DNA of 64,000 nt from Cryptomeria japonica (lineage: Eukaryota > Streptophyta > Pinopsida > Cupressales > Cupressaceae). The translations under genes and the position numbers were made by a program. Positions 23,301 to 35,242 of the stretch are shown here, piece by piece. Position 1 is the first letter of the stretch. The number at the start of each line of letters is the position of its first letter. The notes under the pieces are model-generated. The model was not told the DNA's origin, did no database searches, and was given only the letters and a program-made list of their open reading frames with translations. The stretch covers positions 624,589,740 through 624,653,739 of the forward strand of contig NC_081415.1 of the NCBI RefSeq assembly GCF_030272615.1, written 5' to 3'.

Positions 23301-24335
23301 CCCCTTAGGACATAATATGACCCCTAACGACACCATATGACTCCTAATGACATCATATACCCCTTAGGACACCGTATGGTGGTCTTAGGGGTCATATGGT
23401 ATCCTAAGGGGTCATAGAACACCATATAATCCCTTAGGATACCATATGACCCCTTAGGACACCATATGACCCCTAACGACACCATATAGTGTCATATGGT
23501 GTCCTAAGGGGTCATGTGGTATCCTAATGGGTTATAGAATACCATATGACCTCTTAGGACACCATATGACCCCTAACAACACCATATAACCCCTAACGAC
23601 ATGATATGGTGTCTTAAGAGGTCATATGGGGTCCTGAGGGGTCATATGGTGTTCTGTGACCCCCTAGGACCATATGACCCCTTTTAACATCCTAGTACAT
23701 GACATGACCACTTGTGACACCATATGACCCCTCAAGACACAATATGGTGTTGTTAGGGGTCATATGGTGTCCTAAGGGGTCATATGGAGTCGTTAGGGAT
23801 CATAGGGTGTCTTAAGGGGTCATATGGTATTCGATGACCCATTTGGGCACCATATGATCCCTTAGGACATCGTATGACCCCTAACAACATTAGGTGACTC
23901 CTTAGGCACCATATGACCCCTAATGACACTGTATGGTGTCATTATGGGGCATATGGTGTCATAAGGGGTCATAGAATACCATATGACCCCTTAGGACACT
24001 ATATGGTGTTATTAGGGGTCATATGGTGTCATTAGGTGTCATATGGTATCCTAACGGGTCATATGATGTCCATAGGGGTCATACAACACCAAATGACCTC
24101 TTAGGAGACCATATGACCCCTTAGGACACTATATGGTGTCCTTAGGGCTCATATGGTGTTCTAAGAGATCATATGGTATCCTAAGGGGTCATAGAACACC
24201 ATATGACCCCTTAGGACACCACATGACCCATAGTGACACCATATGACCCCATACCATATGACCCCATAGGACACCATATGTTGTCCTAAGAGGTCATATG
24301 GTTTCCTAAGATAGATAGTAATGGTTTCCTAAAGG
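20346..24335. repeat. 4-kb core array of a 20-bp unit in both orientations
   Basis: The unit is GGACACCATATGACCCCTTA, and its reverse complement TAAGGGGTCATATGGTGTCC is equally common. Alternation of orientations makes countless nested dyads around CATATG and CCTAAGG. Variants with 'taacgacacc' are frequent. A purine-rich break at about 22138-22197 interrupts the array near its middle. About 200 units would fit. Open frames here (for example 21261-21593) are repeat by-products. Confidence 0.92.
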
Positions 24336-26735
24336 GTTATATGGCCCATCATGCTCCTGCATATACCTAGATGGGTTATATAGAGATATAAGATACCTAG
24401 AGGGGGAGAGAGGCATGAGAGACCTAGATAGGGTGAGAGAGAGAGGGTTGAGATAGATGGAGGGGGGTAGAGAGAGGTTGGTAATGAGATATGGATGGAT
24501 ATATAAAGAGGTGGAGAGGGAATGAGGGAGAAACCTAGAGAGGGTTAGAGAGCGTGTGATGGAAAGCTGATGATGTAGATGATAAAGAGAGAATAAGAAT
24601 TAGTAGGGAAGGGAAAGAGAGATGGGATAAGGAGGGAGAGGGGAATAAAATAATAGATATTCCTATAAATTGGAGGGAGAAATAAGATGAGAGATGGAAG
24701 AATAAAGAGAGAGAAGAGTATGATGGGATTGAGGGAGAGGTATACATGGAGGGACTACAAGACCTAGGGAAGGAGATGATGCAGAGGTGGGGGGAAAGCG
24801 AGAAGAGGATGAGAGAGTTCAAAACTAAATAGGGGTAAATGGGGAGAGAGATATAGGGGAAAAGAGAGGGAGAGAACTATATTAGGAAAGAGAGATGAGA
24901 GACCTAGATGACAAGAGAGAGGAATGAGATAGATAGAGGGGGGGAGAGAGAGGTGAGTAATGAGACATGATGCAGAGGTAGATAGGTGGAGAAGAAGGAA
25001 GTGGTAAACCTAGAGAGGTGAGATATAGTTGATGACCTACAATATAGAGAGAGAGAGAATAAAAGAGGAAGAGAAAATTAAAAAGTGGGGGAGTGAGATA
25101 TATATGGGGGTATGTATGGATGGGGAGGTAGAGAGGGAGAGGGGAAGAAATGAAGGGAGAGACCTAGAGAAGGGAGGGAAGGAGAATAGAAGAGATAGAA
25201 GAACAAAGAGAGGAGTAAGAGGGGATGGATGGAGAGGTAGACATGGAGAGAGTGAGATACCTATGGAAAGAGGAGATAAAGAGGTTAGGGGAGGAAGAGA
25301 AAAGGAGGGAATTCATAAAGGGATAGGGTTAAGGAGGAGGGAGGGAGAGGTAGAGAGGGTCATAGAGAACTATAGAGCCGGCATATAGATAGGTGAGAGA
25401 CCTAGATGGCTAGAGAGGAGTGAGATAGATAGAGGGGGATAAAGAGAGGTGGGTAACGTGACCTATATGCAGAGGTTGATAGGTGGAGAGGAAGAGAGGG
25501 AGAAACATATAGAGGGGAGATAGGGTGGTATGGAGAGGTAATGACCTAGACAATAAAGATAGAGAATAAGAGAGGAAGAGAGAAGACGAGAGAGTGGGAG
25601 AGGGAGATAGAGAGGGAGAGAGGAAGAAAGGAAGGTAGAGACCTGGAGAGGGGAGGGAGGGAGAATAGAAGAGATAGAAGAACAAAGAGATGAGTAAGAG
25701 GAGATGGATAGAGAGGTAGACATGGAGGGACTATGAGACCTAGAGAATGAGGAGATATTAAGGTTTGGAGAGAGAGAGATAGATAAGAGAGGGAGAGAGT
25801 TCATAAATAGATAGAGGTAAGGAGAAGGGAGAGAAAGGTGGAGAGGGGGGAGAGAACTAGAGGGTGGACAATTAGATAAGTGAGAAACCTAGAGGGGGAG
25901 AGAACTAGAGGGTGGACAATTAGATAAGTGAGAAACCTAGAGGGGGAGAGAAAGGTGGGTAATAATATAGGGAGGGAGAGACAGTGAGGTGAATAGTGAG
26001 GGAGGGACAACCCTAGATATGGTGAGAGAGAGGATAAAAGGGATAGGTAGTGACCAAGAGAAAGGAGTGGGAGGGGAGAGAAACAATAAGGGAATGAGAG
26101 AGAAGAGAGAGGGATCGAGTCAAGGATAAATAAGTGAGAGAGACAAGAGAGGGAGAGAGATAGGTCTAGAGTTTGGGGAAGATAAAGAGAGTGAGATATA
26201 TAGCTAAAGAATGCTAATGGGATCATGTTGATTATTGAAATTTGACATGTCGATTATTGAAACTTGACTAAGTCTGAAATTTTATATGATCCTCTAAAAA
26301 CTAGAATCTACATTATAAGTCCTATAGAGATATAATTAAATTTTATATTTCATGTATATATTCTCCTTCGGGGGTGGATTTAACATGTGTCAAGATTGAA
26401 AAATCTAAACACTCACAAAACCTTCACATTGGATAATGCAGAATGGCATGTGCCAAATTTGGCGCTCGCCAAATGCAAAAAATTGACTTTTCACATTAGG
26501 CGAGCACCAAATTTGGTGTGCGCCAAATGTGAAAATTCAAAATTTTCATTTGGCGAGTGCCAACTGGTGCGTGCCAAATGTGAAAATTCAAAATTTTCCA
26601 TTTGGCGAGTGCCAAATAGGGCGAGCGCCATATTTGGCACTCGCCAAATGGTTTGTTTGGGAGAATACCAACCCTTTGGGTTGGATTTGCCTTAGGCATC
26701 CAACCTGTAGGTTTGGATGACCTTTTCATGCCAAT
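24336..26735 (-). repeat. Right inverted arm, GA-rich, with internal tandem copies
   Basis: From about 24350 to 26215 the top strand is almost pure purine. Read on the reverse strand it matches the left arm, but the CT-rich part is present as about three successive divergent copies (roughly 24.4-24.8, 25.0-25.35 and 25.4-25.8 kb), with a further local duplication near 25,850-25,950. This explains why the arm is about 1 kb longer than the left one. The 90-140-codon open stretches here are low-complexity Ser/Leu/Pro or Arg/Glu runs and are not credible genes. Confidence 0.8.
26445..26655. repeat. TTTGGCG palindrome cluster, right arm
   Basis: Four to five dyads such as ATTTGGCGCTCGCCAAAT, mirror partner of the cluster at 19086-19244, embedded in 'tgaaaattcaaaatttt' spacers that are themselves repeated. 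Confidence 0.8.
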
Positions 26736-26829
26736 GATGCAATTTTATGAAAAACTAAGAAGTGGCACCTTTTTGGTACCACAACTTGGTGCACTTACCC
26801 ATGATTTTCTTAGTATCTAGATTTCTGAA

Positions 26830-28350
26830 CTCCAAAATAGGGCTTTGATAGGTAAGTTTTGGAAATACATTTATGATATTCATAATCTCTCTGCATGGAT
26901 TCACTCGTCTTGGTCAAGGATTTTTGAATTTTTCTTTATTGATGAAGGGAAGGGTTTCTTCATTGTAACTTTTTCCTGATAAAATTGATAGATATTTAGC
27001 CCACGGATCTAATTCTTGGTTCCTTGATGGTTTTGGGAATTTTACAATAAATATGGAGATAAATTTTCACCCTTCATCGAATCCTTTGAATTTTATCCCA
27101 TTCTGGCTTCAACCGCGCTTTCTTCATCTAGAGTATCAAGTTCTTGAGGTAGTCCAAACCCTAGCTAATCAAATTGGTATTTTTATAAATCATTATTTTA
27201 AACCATTTGAACGTGCACCTAACTTCCTATCTAGTTTTGTACTCTATTGTATCTAAGTAAATCATTTCTAAGAGTCCTCTTAATTCATTTGGGTTGTTTT
27301 CCTAGAAGATTATTGTTGAGGAGTCAAAAGTTGTGGACAAAAGTATCTATGAGTTAAGACATTTTCTTCAGAATGTCAAGTTTTGGGGCATGGGGATATC
27401 AAGGTTTGCAAGAATCCAGTCTCTAATTCCAATTTACGTTCCTTGGCTAGAAAGTAGGATTTGTTTTTATTTTCTAAAATAAAATAAACAATAAGACCAA
27501 CCACAAAAGAGAAATCTTTTTTACAATCTTCCTTGCCATGTTCTACATAAGACTATCTAATTTTATGCTCTTCCTTTTTAGAAAAGGTCAAAATTTTGGG
27601 GAATTAGTATAAGGGACAAGATAAGAACATAGTTCTCATCTCCTCCAAAGAGAAAAATAGTTCACATAAATTTTAGTTCCATAATGAGAAAGGTAAGCCA
27701 TGAGTTTTGATGGTTATATTAGAGTAATTTAGCAATAATCATGGTTATGGCCCTTCTATGTTTCAAATTTCACTTCCTCATAAGTGGGATGTTGGATATG
27801 GTACATTTAGTACCATTTTGAATGTCTCTAATCTATTCAAAGAGAAGGTTTGTTCTCCCCTATTGATTGAAATTCAACCTAGCCCCCCATTAAGTAATGT
27901 TCTTAAGAAGTTTGATAAAGCTCTATATTATCATAAAAACGTAGCATACATTTTCTATTTAAGTTTAAGGAGATTTTTTAGTAGGGGATTTAGATTAAAT
28001 ATTGTGGAGAAAATTTCTCTTAAAGAATGTATTCAAAAAACTAAAGGGCTAGTAGATAAGGTGATAGAGGAAGATGCGGGTGTTCTATAGGTTGTAGGAG
28101 AAGATTTGGTTGGAGGTCTAATGGAGGATGAAACTAGAGTAAATATTAATTTCATTCAAGATATACATATTTCCTTGAAAGATTTAGAGGTTGTGCAAAT
28201 TAAGATATGTTTAAACACTTTTGATATGGACTCTTTACTCAAATTTTTAATTCATAAAATTACTTTAGCAATTAATAAGAAGTGTTCTCCCAAGAATTTA
28301 AAAGGAAAAGGAAGTAGGCATAGAAAAATTTATAAAACAAATAAATAAAA
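26830..28350 (+). pseudogene. LINE ORF1 (DUF4283-type) remnant
   Basis: The translation from about 26838 gives 'RALIGKFWKY' followed by W, 'GKGFFIVTF', 'WFLDGFGNFTINM' and a 'W-L/Q-P-R..HLEYQVLEVV...IGIFI' pattern, the layout of DUF4283, the conserved N-terminal domain of plant LINE ORF1 proteins. The downstream part (27758-28350, in pieces) is a less conserved ORF1 tail rich in Lys. Stops and frameshifts break it. ORF1 proteins bind the element RNA. It starts right beside the outer edge of the foldback-like structure, so that structure may have inserted at the 5' end of this LINE. Confidence 0.65.
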
Positions 28351-28414
28351 TCAAATCAAGAATTTAGACAACTATGGGCAATATGATGAGAACATGGAGA
28401 ACTTGTCATTCTCC

Positions 28415-31400
28415 ATGATACTCATGAATATTATTACATGGAACGTTAGGGGCTTGAATGCCCCTAACAAAATATTCTTTATCAATTCTCAAGTGGAGTC
28501 TTGTGGGTTGTACTTGATTTAGTTACAACAGACTAAATTCTTAGAGGAAAAGAACTCCCAACCATTCAGCAAATTGAAGAAATAGAATTGCATTTCTTCT
28601 CTTTCTTGCAATCTTGTGGAATGAAAAACACATTCAAGTTTAAATAAGTCAAACTAAAGCTAACTATATTCATGCTAAATTTTATATCTATATAAACACC
28701 TAAAATTTCCCTATCATAGTTAAATAAATACATTTTTAATTTATTTAATTAATTTATTTATCCTTTTCTCCCTTTTTCCCTATTTAAATAATTATTTTTA
28801 TTTATTTAAATTATCCTTTCACTAAATTAAATAAATATTTTATTTATTTAATTGGTCCCACTTCCTCTATTAATGAAATAGATCTTCATTTATTTAATTA
28901 ATTCATTAGCATTTTCCCTCCATCACACTTGTCATTTATCTCTTAATTTTCCTCTAACTACGCCATTCATATTTTATCCATTTCCTTACCTACCCTTTAA
29001 TGCTAGCCAACCAATTATCCTTTTTACCTCTTAATCCTATCCCTCCTTTTTTCTAAGGTGTTCTCTATATAAGAGGATACTCTCATCCTTTCAATCCTAA
29101 TCCTAATACATCTATTAAGCCTTCAAGTGATCAAGCGATTTCACAACCACAATCTATTCTTTGTTGAGATCTTGTGCACATACAAAAACATAGAGAAAAT
29201 ATATCAAACAAGATCAATGGAGATAGGAGACAAGGGAGATCAAACCCTACTTGGCATGTGAATTGTATAATATTTTTATGTTTTGTTGATTTACATGTTC
29301 TTAGGTCTCTTCATTGGTGTGTGGTGAATGGTTTATTGTATAACTAGGGTTTGTTGTGGTTGGATCTTTTGTGGTTTTGCAATAGTTTATCATCATCATT
29401 TTTTACCGTATACAATATCTATAGCTACTCTTTTTATTTGATGAATATATATGGTCCCAATTCAACAATAGGAAAATAAATTATTATGGGAATCCCTCTG
29501 ATTAGTCTTTGCAACTTATCTAGATGATCCTTTCATCCTTGGTGGGGATATAAATCCAATAGTATCTCTTAAGGATAAGTTTGGAGAGATAGTTCCTCCC
29601 TTGAAAACAATTCAATAATTTAATGACTTTGTTGGCGATAATGGTCTTAAGGATTGGGTTCCTCCTAATGGTAATGTGACCTGGACTAACAAGAGGAAAA
29701 ATTCTTGCACATTGCAAAGTGGTTGGATAGAATTTTTTCTATCCCAAGCTAGATTTCTCATTTTGGACCTTGTACTTCTCAAATCTTGCCCCTCTCTGGG
29801 TATGGTCATTTTTCGATTCACTTGTAGTTGGCTTGTGTTTACCTTTAGAGTAAACTAAAATCTTCTTTCAAATCTGAGTAAATGTGGTTTTGGCACCCTA
29901 TTTGTCTCCCTCTTCTTCAAAATTGGTGGCAGATTGCTCCTTCTATCGAAGGTTCAATAATTTATCGCTTGTGCAAGAAGTTGTCATTTTTAAAATCTAA
30001 AATAAGGATATAGAATTCTAAAGTGTTTAAAACCTTTTTTTCTTCAAAAGTTGATATTGAAGATCAAATTAGTACAATAAATAAGGATATTATTCAGAAC
30101 AGTATTAACACCACCTCTTATCTCCATAAAATAATTACAAAATAAGCTAGAGGAAATATTCAGGAGGGAAGAAATCTTTTGGGGGTAGAAATATAGAGAG
30201 CTTTGGCATGGTGAAAGGAAATAGAACACAAAAAAAATTCATTCTTCAACCAAAATGAGAAGTGTAAGTAGTTCAATCTTCCAATCCAAAAATTATTCCA
30301 CGGAAGTGATCAACGACAATGATAAGATTCAAATTGAAGCCATTCAATTTTTTTCTAACCTTTTTTCAAATCCTCTTGAGAATAACTTGTATGACTTTTA
30401 GGAACTTTTTGATTAAATCCCCCAAAAGATCACCAATTGGGACAATCAAGAAATTTTCAAGCATTTTTTATTAGATGAAGTCAAAAGTGCTTTTTTTTTA
30501 TACCTCTAGATGAATCTCTAGGTCTAGATGGCTTCACTACCTTATTTTTTCAAAAATTCTATAATTTTGTTTGCTTGATTGTTTGGAAAGTAGTGAAGGA
30601 GTCAAGACACAATGGAAACATCCTTAAGAAATTTAATACCACATTTATTACTCTTATTCCAAAATTAGCTACATTGAACTCTTTTGTAGATTTTAGACCT
30701 ATTTCCTTGTCTAATACTGTATATAAAGTTTTTACAAAGGCTCTCACCGAGATTAGCTAAGTTGATTCCCAAATTCATTTCGAAGGAACAAGGGGGGTTT
30801 GTTCGACGCAAAGAAACAATTGACGGGTCTTTAATAACACATTAGGTTTCACATTCTATAAGTCATCACAAATATAAACCCCATGATAAATAAATTGGAT
30901 TTGATGCAATCTTATGATAAATTAAGCTAAAAATTTCTAGAGCAAGTGTTGTTATGTTTTAGGTTTTCAAAAAAATAGTGTAAGTGGATTATCTCTTGTA
31001 TATCATGAGATAATTTTCTATTTCTTGTAAATAGGTGCCCTTGTAGGTTCTTTTCTTCTTATCAATAGGAGAGACAAGGAGACACTTTGTCTCAACTTTT
31101 GTTCATTATAATGTCAAAGGCTCCTAGAAGATCTATTGTTGCTCATTATAATAAGAATCTTTGGAAAGGGATAAAGTTGCCTTAGACACAAGATGTACAT
31201 CATATTTTGTTTGCAGATATACATTATTTTTTGGGGAAGCTTCAATAAGATAAGTTAAGATTATTAAGCTTATTTTGGATAAGTATTGTGACATCTCAGA
31301 CAAAAAGGTGAATGCTTCTGAATCTAATGTATTCTTCTTAAATTATTCCTCTATTCTTATAGCCAAACTCTCAAATTTCCTTGCTTCAAGAAAGATACCC

Positions 31401-31713
31401 TTCCTTGCAAGTATTTAGGTATTCATCTCTTTGTTGAAAGGAATAAGAATAATTTCTAGTTATTCATTTAATCATCTATCAAAATATAGTTTCTACATAG
31501 AATAATTATTTAGTATCATAGGTTGGTAGGATTATGTTGATTAAAATAGTGTTGGAAACAATTCCCAGTTACATCATGTCAAGTTGTTCTATTCCTTTAG
31601 GTATTTTTTCTACTATAGATTGCAAGCTTAAAATTTTTCTCTGGTAAAGAGAATACAAAATTATTAGCAAGGAATAAAGTGTGCAATCCTAAACAAATTG
31701 GGGGAGTAGGAAT
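28415..31713 (+). pseudogene. LINE ORF2 (endonuclease and reverse transcriptase), broken
   Basis: The likely start is ATG 28415, followed by 'ITWNVRGLNAPNK', the typical first strand of the AP-type endonuclease. The endonuclease resumes after the inserted LTR with 'NIYGPNS', then 'GDN.LKDW.PPNGNVTWTNKRK'. The RT has 'TLIPK' and 'DFRPISLSNTVYKV' motifs at about 30640-30740. The catalytic F-A-D-D position (near 31217) reads F-A-D-I, so the second Asp is lost. After the RT thumb region the LINE stops at 31713, where a copia LTR begins; its zinc-binding and RNase H part is not found nearby. Numerous stops confirm decay. Confidence 0.8.
28689..29414 (+). mobile_element. Solo LTR (726 bp) in the LINE endonuclease, TSD ATATC
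   Basis: Starts TATATAAACACCTAAAATTT (a decayed TGTAGACACCTAAA-type start) and ends CCGTATACA. ATATC flanks it at 28684-28688 and 29415-29419. Removing one TSD and the insert restores the LINE frame 'AKFYIYSYSFYLMNIYGPN'. A core-promoter-like CTATATAAG is at 29065-29073. No coding sequence inside. Confidence 0.75.
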
Positions 31714-33025
31714 TGTTGGCAACAATGTATCAAACTAAAAGGAGGGGTGAATCAGTTTGTAGAAAAACTTTACTCAACTCAAAAACAATTTTAGATCTGA
31801 TAAATAACAATGAAAGCATGAATCAACACCACATGAATAACACACATAACACAAATATTGTTGACATGGAAAACCTAGTTAAGGGAAAAACCACAGTAGG
31901 AACCTACCCACAATATGATGATACCTTGTTAGAAGTATATGAGATATTACAATGGGGAATGCACATGCATTTAGGAACACTTCTTAGAGATCACTATTCA
32001 AATACAATAATAGCAAGGGTTACAACCCTAGGGAAGACTCACTGTCTTACAAAAAGATTCATATTACATTTGGAAGATCATGAACTGATAGAATAGTATC
32101 TCCTCATGCCTAGTTATAGTTCTGGTTGCCACACTTCTGAAAGATCAAAACTCTTTTTTGCACACTTATCCAATCACACACATTCAAATACACTCACAAA
32201 TATATCTCTCATATGAGTATTACATATATTTATACAAATCATCAACTTATATTTCAAGGTTTACTCGACCCATAACAAAAATAACAAAGATACAACTATA
32301 CACTCTACAACATTACATGCAGACCAAAATAATGTCAGGTAAGACATAGTCTAGACCCAAATCAACCCTTCAAACACAAAATATCTCCAATAATTATGCC
32401 TTGAATATCCACAACATGCTACAATCATCCCTTCAGTCAATAAAATTGCATAACATGAACATACCAAAGAAAGTCATCAACAATGAGCACAACAATCAAT
32501 GTGAATCATTAACACAAATTGGAAAAAATCTAGAAACATCCACAAGCATCATGAATTGCCACAACAATAACTGCAACATCACCACTTAGTATAATCATCA
32601 TCGTTATATTGAACCTCAAGAACACTAACTGAATTGACTATCGAACTGAAAGATACACTTGTGGACCTCCAAATCACAAACCATATTGAGGACACAACAG
32701 AATGTCACAAACACTCTACCAAATCCACAAACCAAAATATTGCAATGCGGAGCAAAATCTAAAACAACGATCAACACTGAACAACTTAAAAACCAACCTC
32801 AATACCGAACCACATAACTTGATCAAATAACCATGCAGACCACTGAAACTTTAGCTAAATCAACTAAAGATACTTATTTAACAACCCTTTAATCGGAAAC
32901 AACTCATCTACAACACATTAGCCAAACCATCTCACTTAATCTAACTACAATACTAGAAAATAGAGAAATATGTTGACATTAATGACAAAACATTGTTCCA
33001 ACAAACTTCTCAACAATATCCAACA
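31714..33025 (-). repeat. Copia 2 3' LTR (1312 bp)
   Basis: On the reverse strand it starts TGTTGGATATTGTTGAG and ends at TTGCCAACA. It has a 'ggaaaacctagttaagggaaaaacc' block like other copia LTRs here. The purine tract (reverse of 'atctccccctttgac', 33026-33040) abuts it, and a second one is at about 33163-33181. Short open stretches at 31713-32600 are LTR sequence, not genes. Confidence 0.82.
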
Positions 33026-33234
33026 ATCTCCCCCTTTGACATTTATTGCAACATATGAATGTAAAAAAAATCAATGCAAAGATGGAAAATAATCAGCTCC
33101 CTCTTAGATCATGCACACAGTCAGCACATAGCTCTCTCTCCCCCATAGTTTTTCACATGAATTTCTCTCCCCCTTTGACATCAATGCAAAAACACATATT
33201 GTACAAGTCTCTCAACAAGATCCACAACTGATGC

Positions 33235-33689
33235 AAATCCATGCATCTTAGTTCTCATCAGGAGGGGCAATTACCTCTATCTTATCTCTAAGATACTCAA
33301 AAGTATCCTTAGGCAAATTCTTTGTGAAGACATCTACAATTTGTTCCTTTATAGACACATACTACAATCTAATGTCCTTCTCATTCACCTTCTCTCTCAA
33401 GAAATGAAACTTGATTCATATATGCTTAGTCTTGGAATGCAATACCATATTCTTAGAAATGTTAATTGCACTTGAAATATCATAGTATATAGAAGTAGGC
33501 ACATCATAAACAACTATAATATCCTTCAACATCTACTTCATCCATATTACCTGAGTATAATTTCTAGTACAAACAATGTATTTAGCTTCTATAGTAGATA
33601 GAGAAATATCATTCTTCTTCTTATCCATCCATGAAACCAGTCTCTTTCGCAAGAAAAATGCACCACCACTAGTACTCTTCTGATCATCC
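33235..33689 (-). pseudogene. Copia 2 pol C-terminus (RNase H)
   Basis: The reverse-strand translation gives 'SGGAFFL', 'RLVSWMD', 'SAINISKNMVLHSKTKHI' and 'FTKNLPKDTFEYLRDKI', the end of a copia RNase H domain. It has several stops. The upstream part is cut off within the 'VDDQKSTSGG' motif by the CACTA-like end at 33690. Confidence 0.82.
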
Positions 33690-34321
33690 CACTAGTAGAA
33701 ATATGGCCAATAAATGACTAGGTGACTAAAAGTTTTAGTCACGATAAGTAAAATGACCAAATTTTAGTCATTTTTTGCAACATAACTATAAATGACTAAA
33801 TAAATTACTAACTTGGTCATCGGGTAAGAAAACACTATAAATGACTAAATATATGACTAATTTGGTCATCGAATAAGAAAACACAACTATAAATGACTAA
33901 TTTGATCAATAGGTAAGAAACACAACTAAATGATTAGTCACATAAATAAAAATGTCTAAATAAATGAGTACTACACCTCTATACTATTAGTCATGAGGTA
34001 TCCCTCATTTGGTAACATGTTATAGAAAAGTTGGATATTAAATCAACAAGTATGGAGCTTTAAATCAACAATTTCTATCACAAGAATTGCAACACGCTCA
34101 ACTACTAGGTACTTTCCCCTATTTGGCTTTTAATTGAAAATGAAACAACATTGCTTTCAAACTAGGTACTTTATATTCTATGCGCATTTATACATAACTT
34201 TTGATTTATAATAGATATTTAAAAAAAAAATGATTGATTGTAATATTTTTGTTTGTAAATTATTAATTATTTTAAATATTAATTTTATTTATAAATAATA
34301 AATAATTATATTATCATATGT

Positions 34322-35242
34322 GCTTCTCATGGGAACCCTGGCCTCACAGGGGTAGGTATGGTAATTTATGATCATAAGGTAAGGTTTGTTCAGGCTCGTT
34401 GTCATGCGATTGGTTTCAAGTCTAACAATTGTGCAAAATTCTTTGCTTTGTCCTTTGGTTTGGATATGGCTATATCTTTGGGAATTAAGGACTTGATAAT
34501 TGAGGGTGATTCTATGGTTATTATTCAAAGTGTCATGAAAAAGAAGTCAAATTGTTGGCAATTACAATATATACTTGATCATATTTTGCAAAGAATAGAT
34601 TTTTTTGATTCCTTTTTTATTTCCCACTGTTATAGGGAAGTGAATAAGATTGCAGATTTCTTGGCTAACTTAGCCATTGATAGTGAAGCTAATATGTAGG
34701 AGGTAAGTGTGGATGAGATCCCTTCCTCAGTTTTGGAATATTTGAAGTAAAGAAAGGCATAGTTGTAGTCTTCATCAACCTCCTTATTTGGTGTGGCTTT
34801 TCTTTGGTGTCGGTTCTGCTATGCTTGATCAGAATGTTTATTTTGAGAGGGTCTCTGATTTTGGTTTCATTTCTGCTATGTGGTATCATTCTAACCAGTG
34901 GTTTGGAGAATTGTGTTTCATAGACAGGGGTGGTTCAGACTGGTGTTTTTTGGCAGCAATGGATATGCATCCTTCGGTGATCATACTTTAATCTTCCTTC
35001 TATATGCTTCTATTGGCGACTTCCTTTATATCTAATGCGGCTTATGTAATTGGGATGGGTTTTTTAATGTACTATGCCAATGGGCATTTGGTATTGGGTA
35101 GAATAGGCTTGTGTTACTTAAGCAATACTAAAGGGATTTCTTACTGGTTCTTTCCCTTCAGTGCTTTTTGAACCAGACACTATAAAAACTTTTAAAATTT
35201 AATATAATTCAGTGGTTCTATCCACTTTTATCAAAAAAAATA
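34322..35242 (+). mobile_element. 5'-truncated LINE with poly(A) and 18-bp TSD
   Basis: Flanked by AATTATATTATCATATGT at 34304-34321 and 35243-35260. It carries an RNase H domain, a 3' untranslated part, and ends in 'atcaaaaaaaa'. Truncation at the 5' end with a long duplication is the signature of target-primed reverse transcription. It sits inside the CACTA-like sequence. Confidence 0.88.
34340..34699 (+). pseudogene. LINE RNase H domain (RVT_3), nearly open
   Basis: 113 residues are open from ATG 34358, in a frame that also reads upstream to 34340. Motifs: 'GMVIYDH', 'ALSFGLDMAISLGI', 'IIEGDSMVII' (catalytic Asp) and 'VNKIADFLANLA' (final Asp). This matches the C-terminal RNase H of plant LINE ORF2. 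The first catalytic Asp-Gly is lost by the 5' truncation. It is a fragment of ORF2, not an independent gene. Confidence 0.82.

Larger units (their letters stand above)
18200..26810. mobile_element. Giant foldback-like element with long inverted arms and a satellite core
   Basis: The left arm (main part 19014-20345) is the reverse complement of the right arm (about 24340-26735). Matching blocks in mirror order are: a 'ccaaccctttgggttggat' block; clustered TTTGGCG palindromes; an AT segment with 'atatacatgaaatata' and 'ttagaggatcata'; then a long CT-rich (left) or GA-rich (right) stretch. A short outer match ('tgcaccaagttgtggta') lies at about 18208 on the left and about 26785 on the right, so the left arm carries about 0.75 kb that the right one lacks. 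The core (20346-24335) is an array of a 20-bp unit in both orientations. No transposase is seen. The outer ends and target duplication are not resolved. It resembles plant foldback elements in shape; its family is unknown to me. Confidence 0.75.
31714..33689 (-). mobile_element. Copia element 2, 3' part only, reverse strand
   Basis: Contains the 3' LTR (31714-33025), polypurine tracts, and the RNase H end of pol (33235-33689). It is inserted in the LINE at 31713. Its pol ends abruptly at a CACTA-type terminus at 33690; the rest is not found in the window. Confidence 0.82.

Noticed and set aside
20346-24335. Centromeric or telomeric satellite
   Set aside because: The array is bounded by matching inverted arms and lies among ordinary retroelements; the unit is far shorter than typical centromere repeats and is not telomere sequence.
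24535-26226. Long open frames in the GA-rich arm
   Set aside because: Low-complexity Ser/Leu/Pro or Arg/Glu/Gly runs that follow from purine/pyrimidine bias; no conserved domain.
34358-34699. RNase H frame as a stand-alone host gene
   Set aside because: It is bounded by an 18-bp target duplication and a poly(A) tail as part of a truncated LINE.
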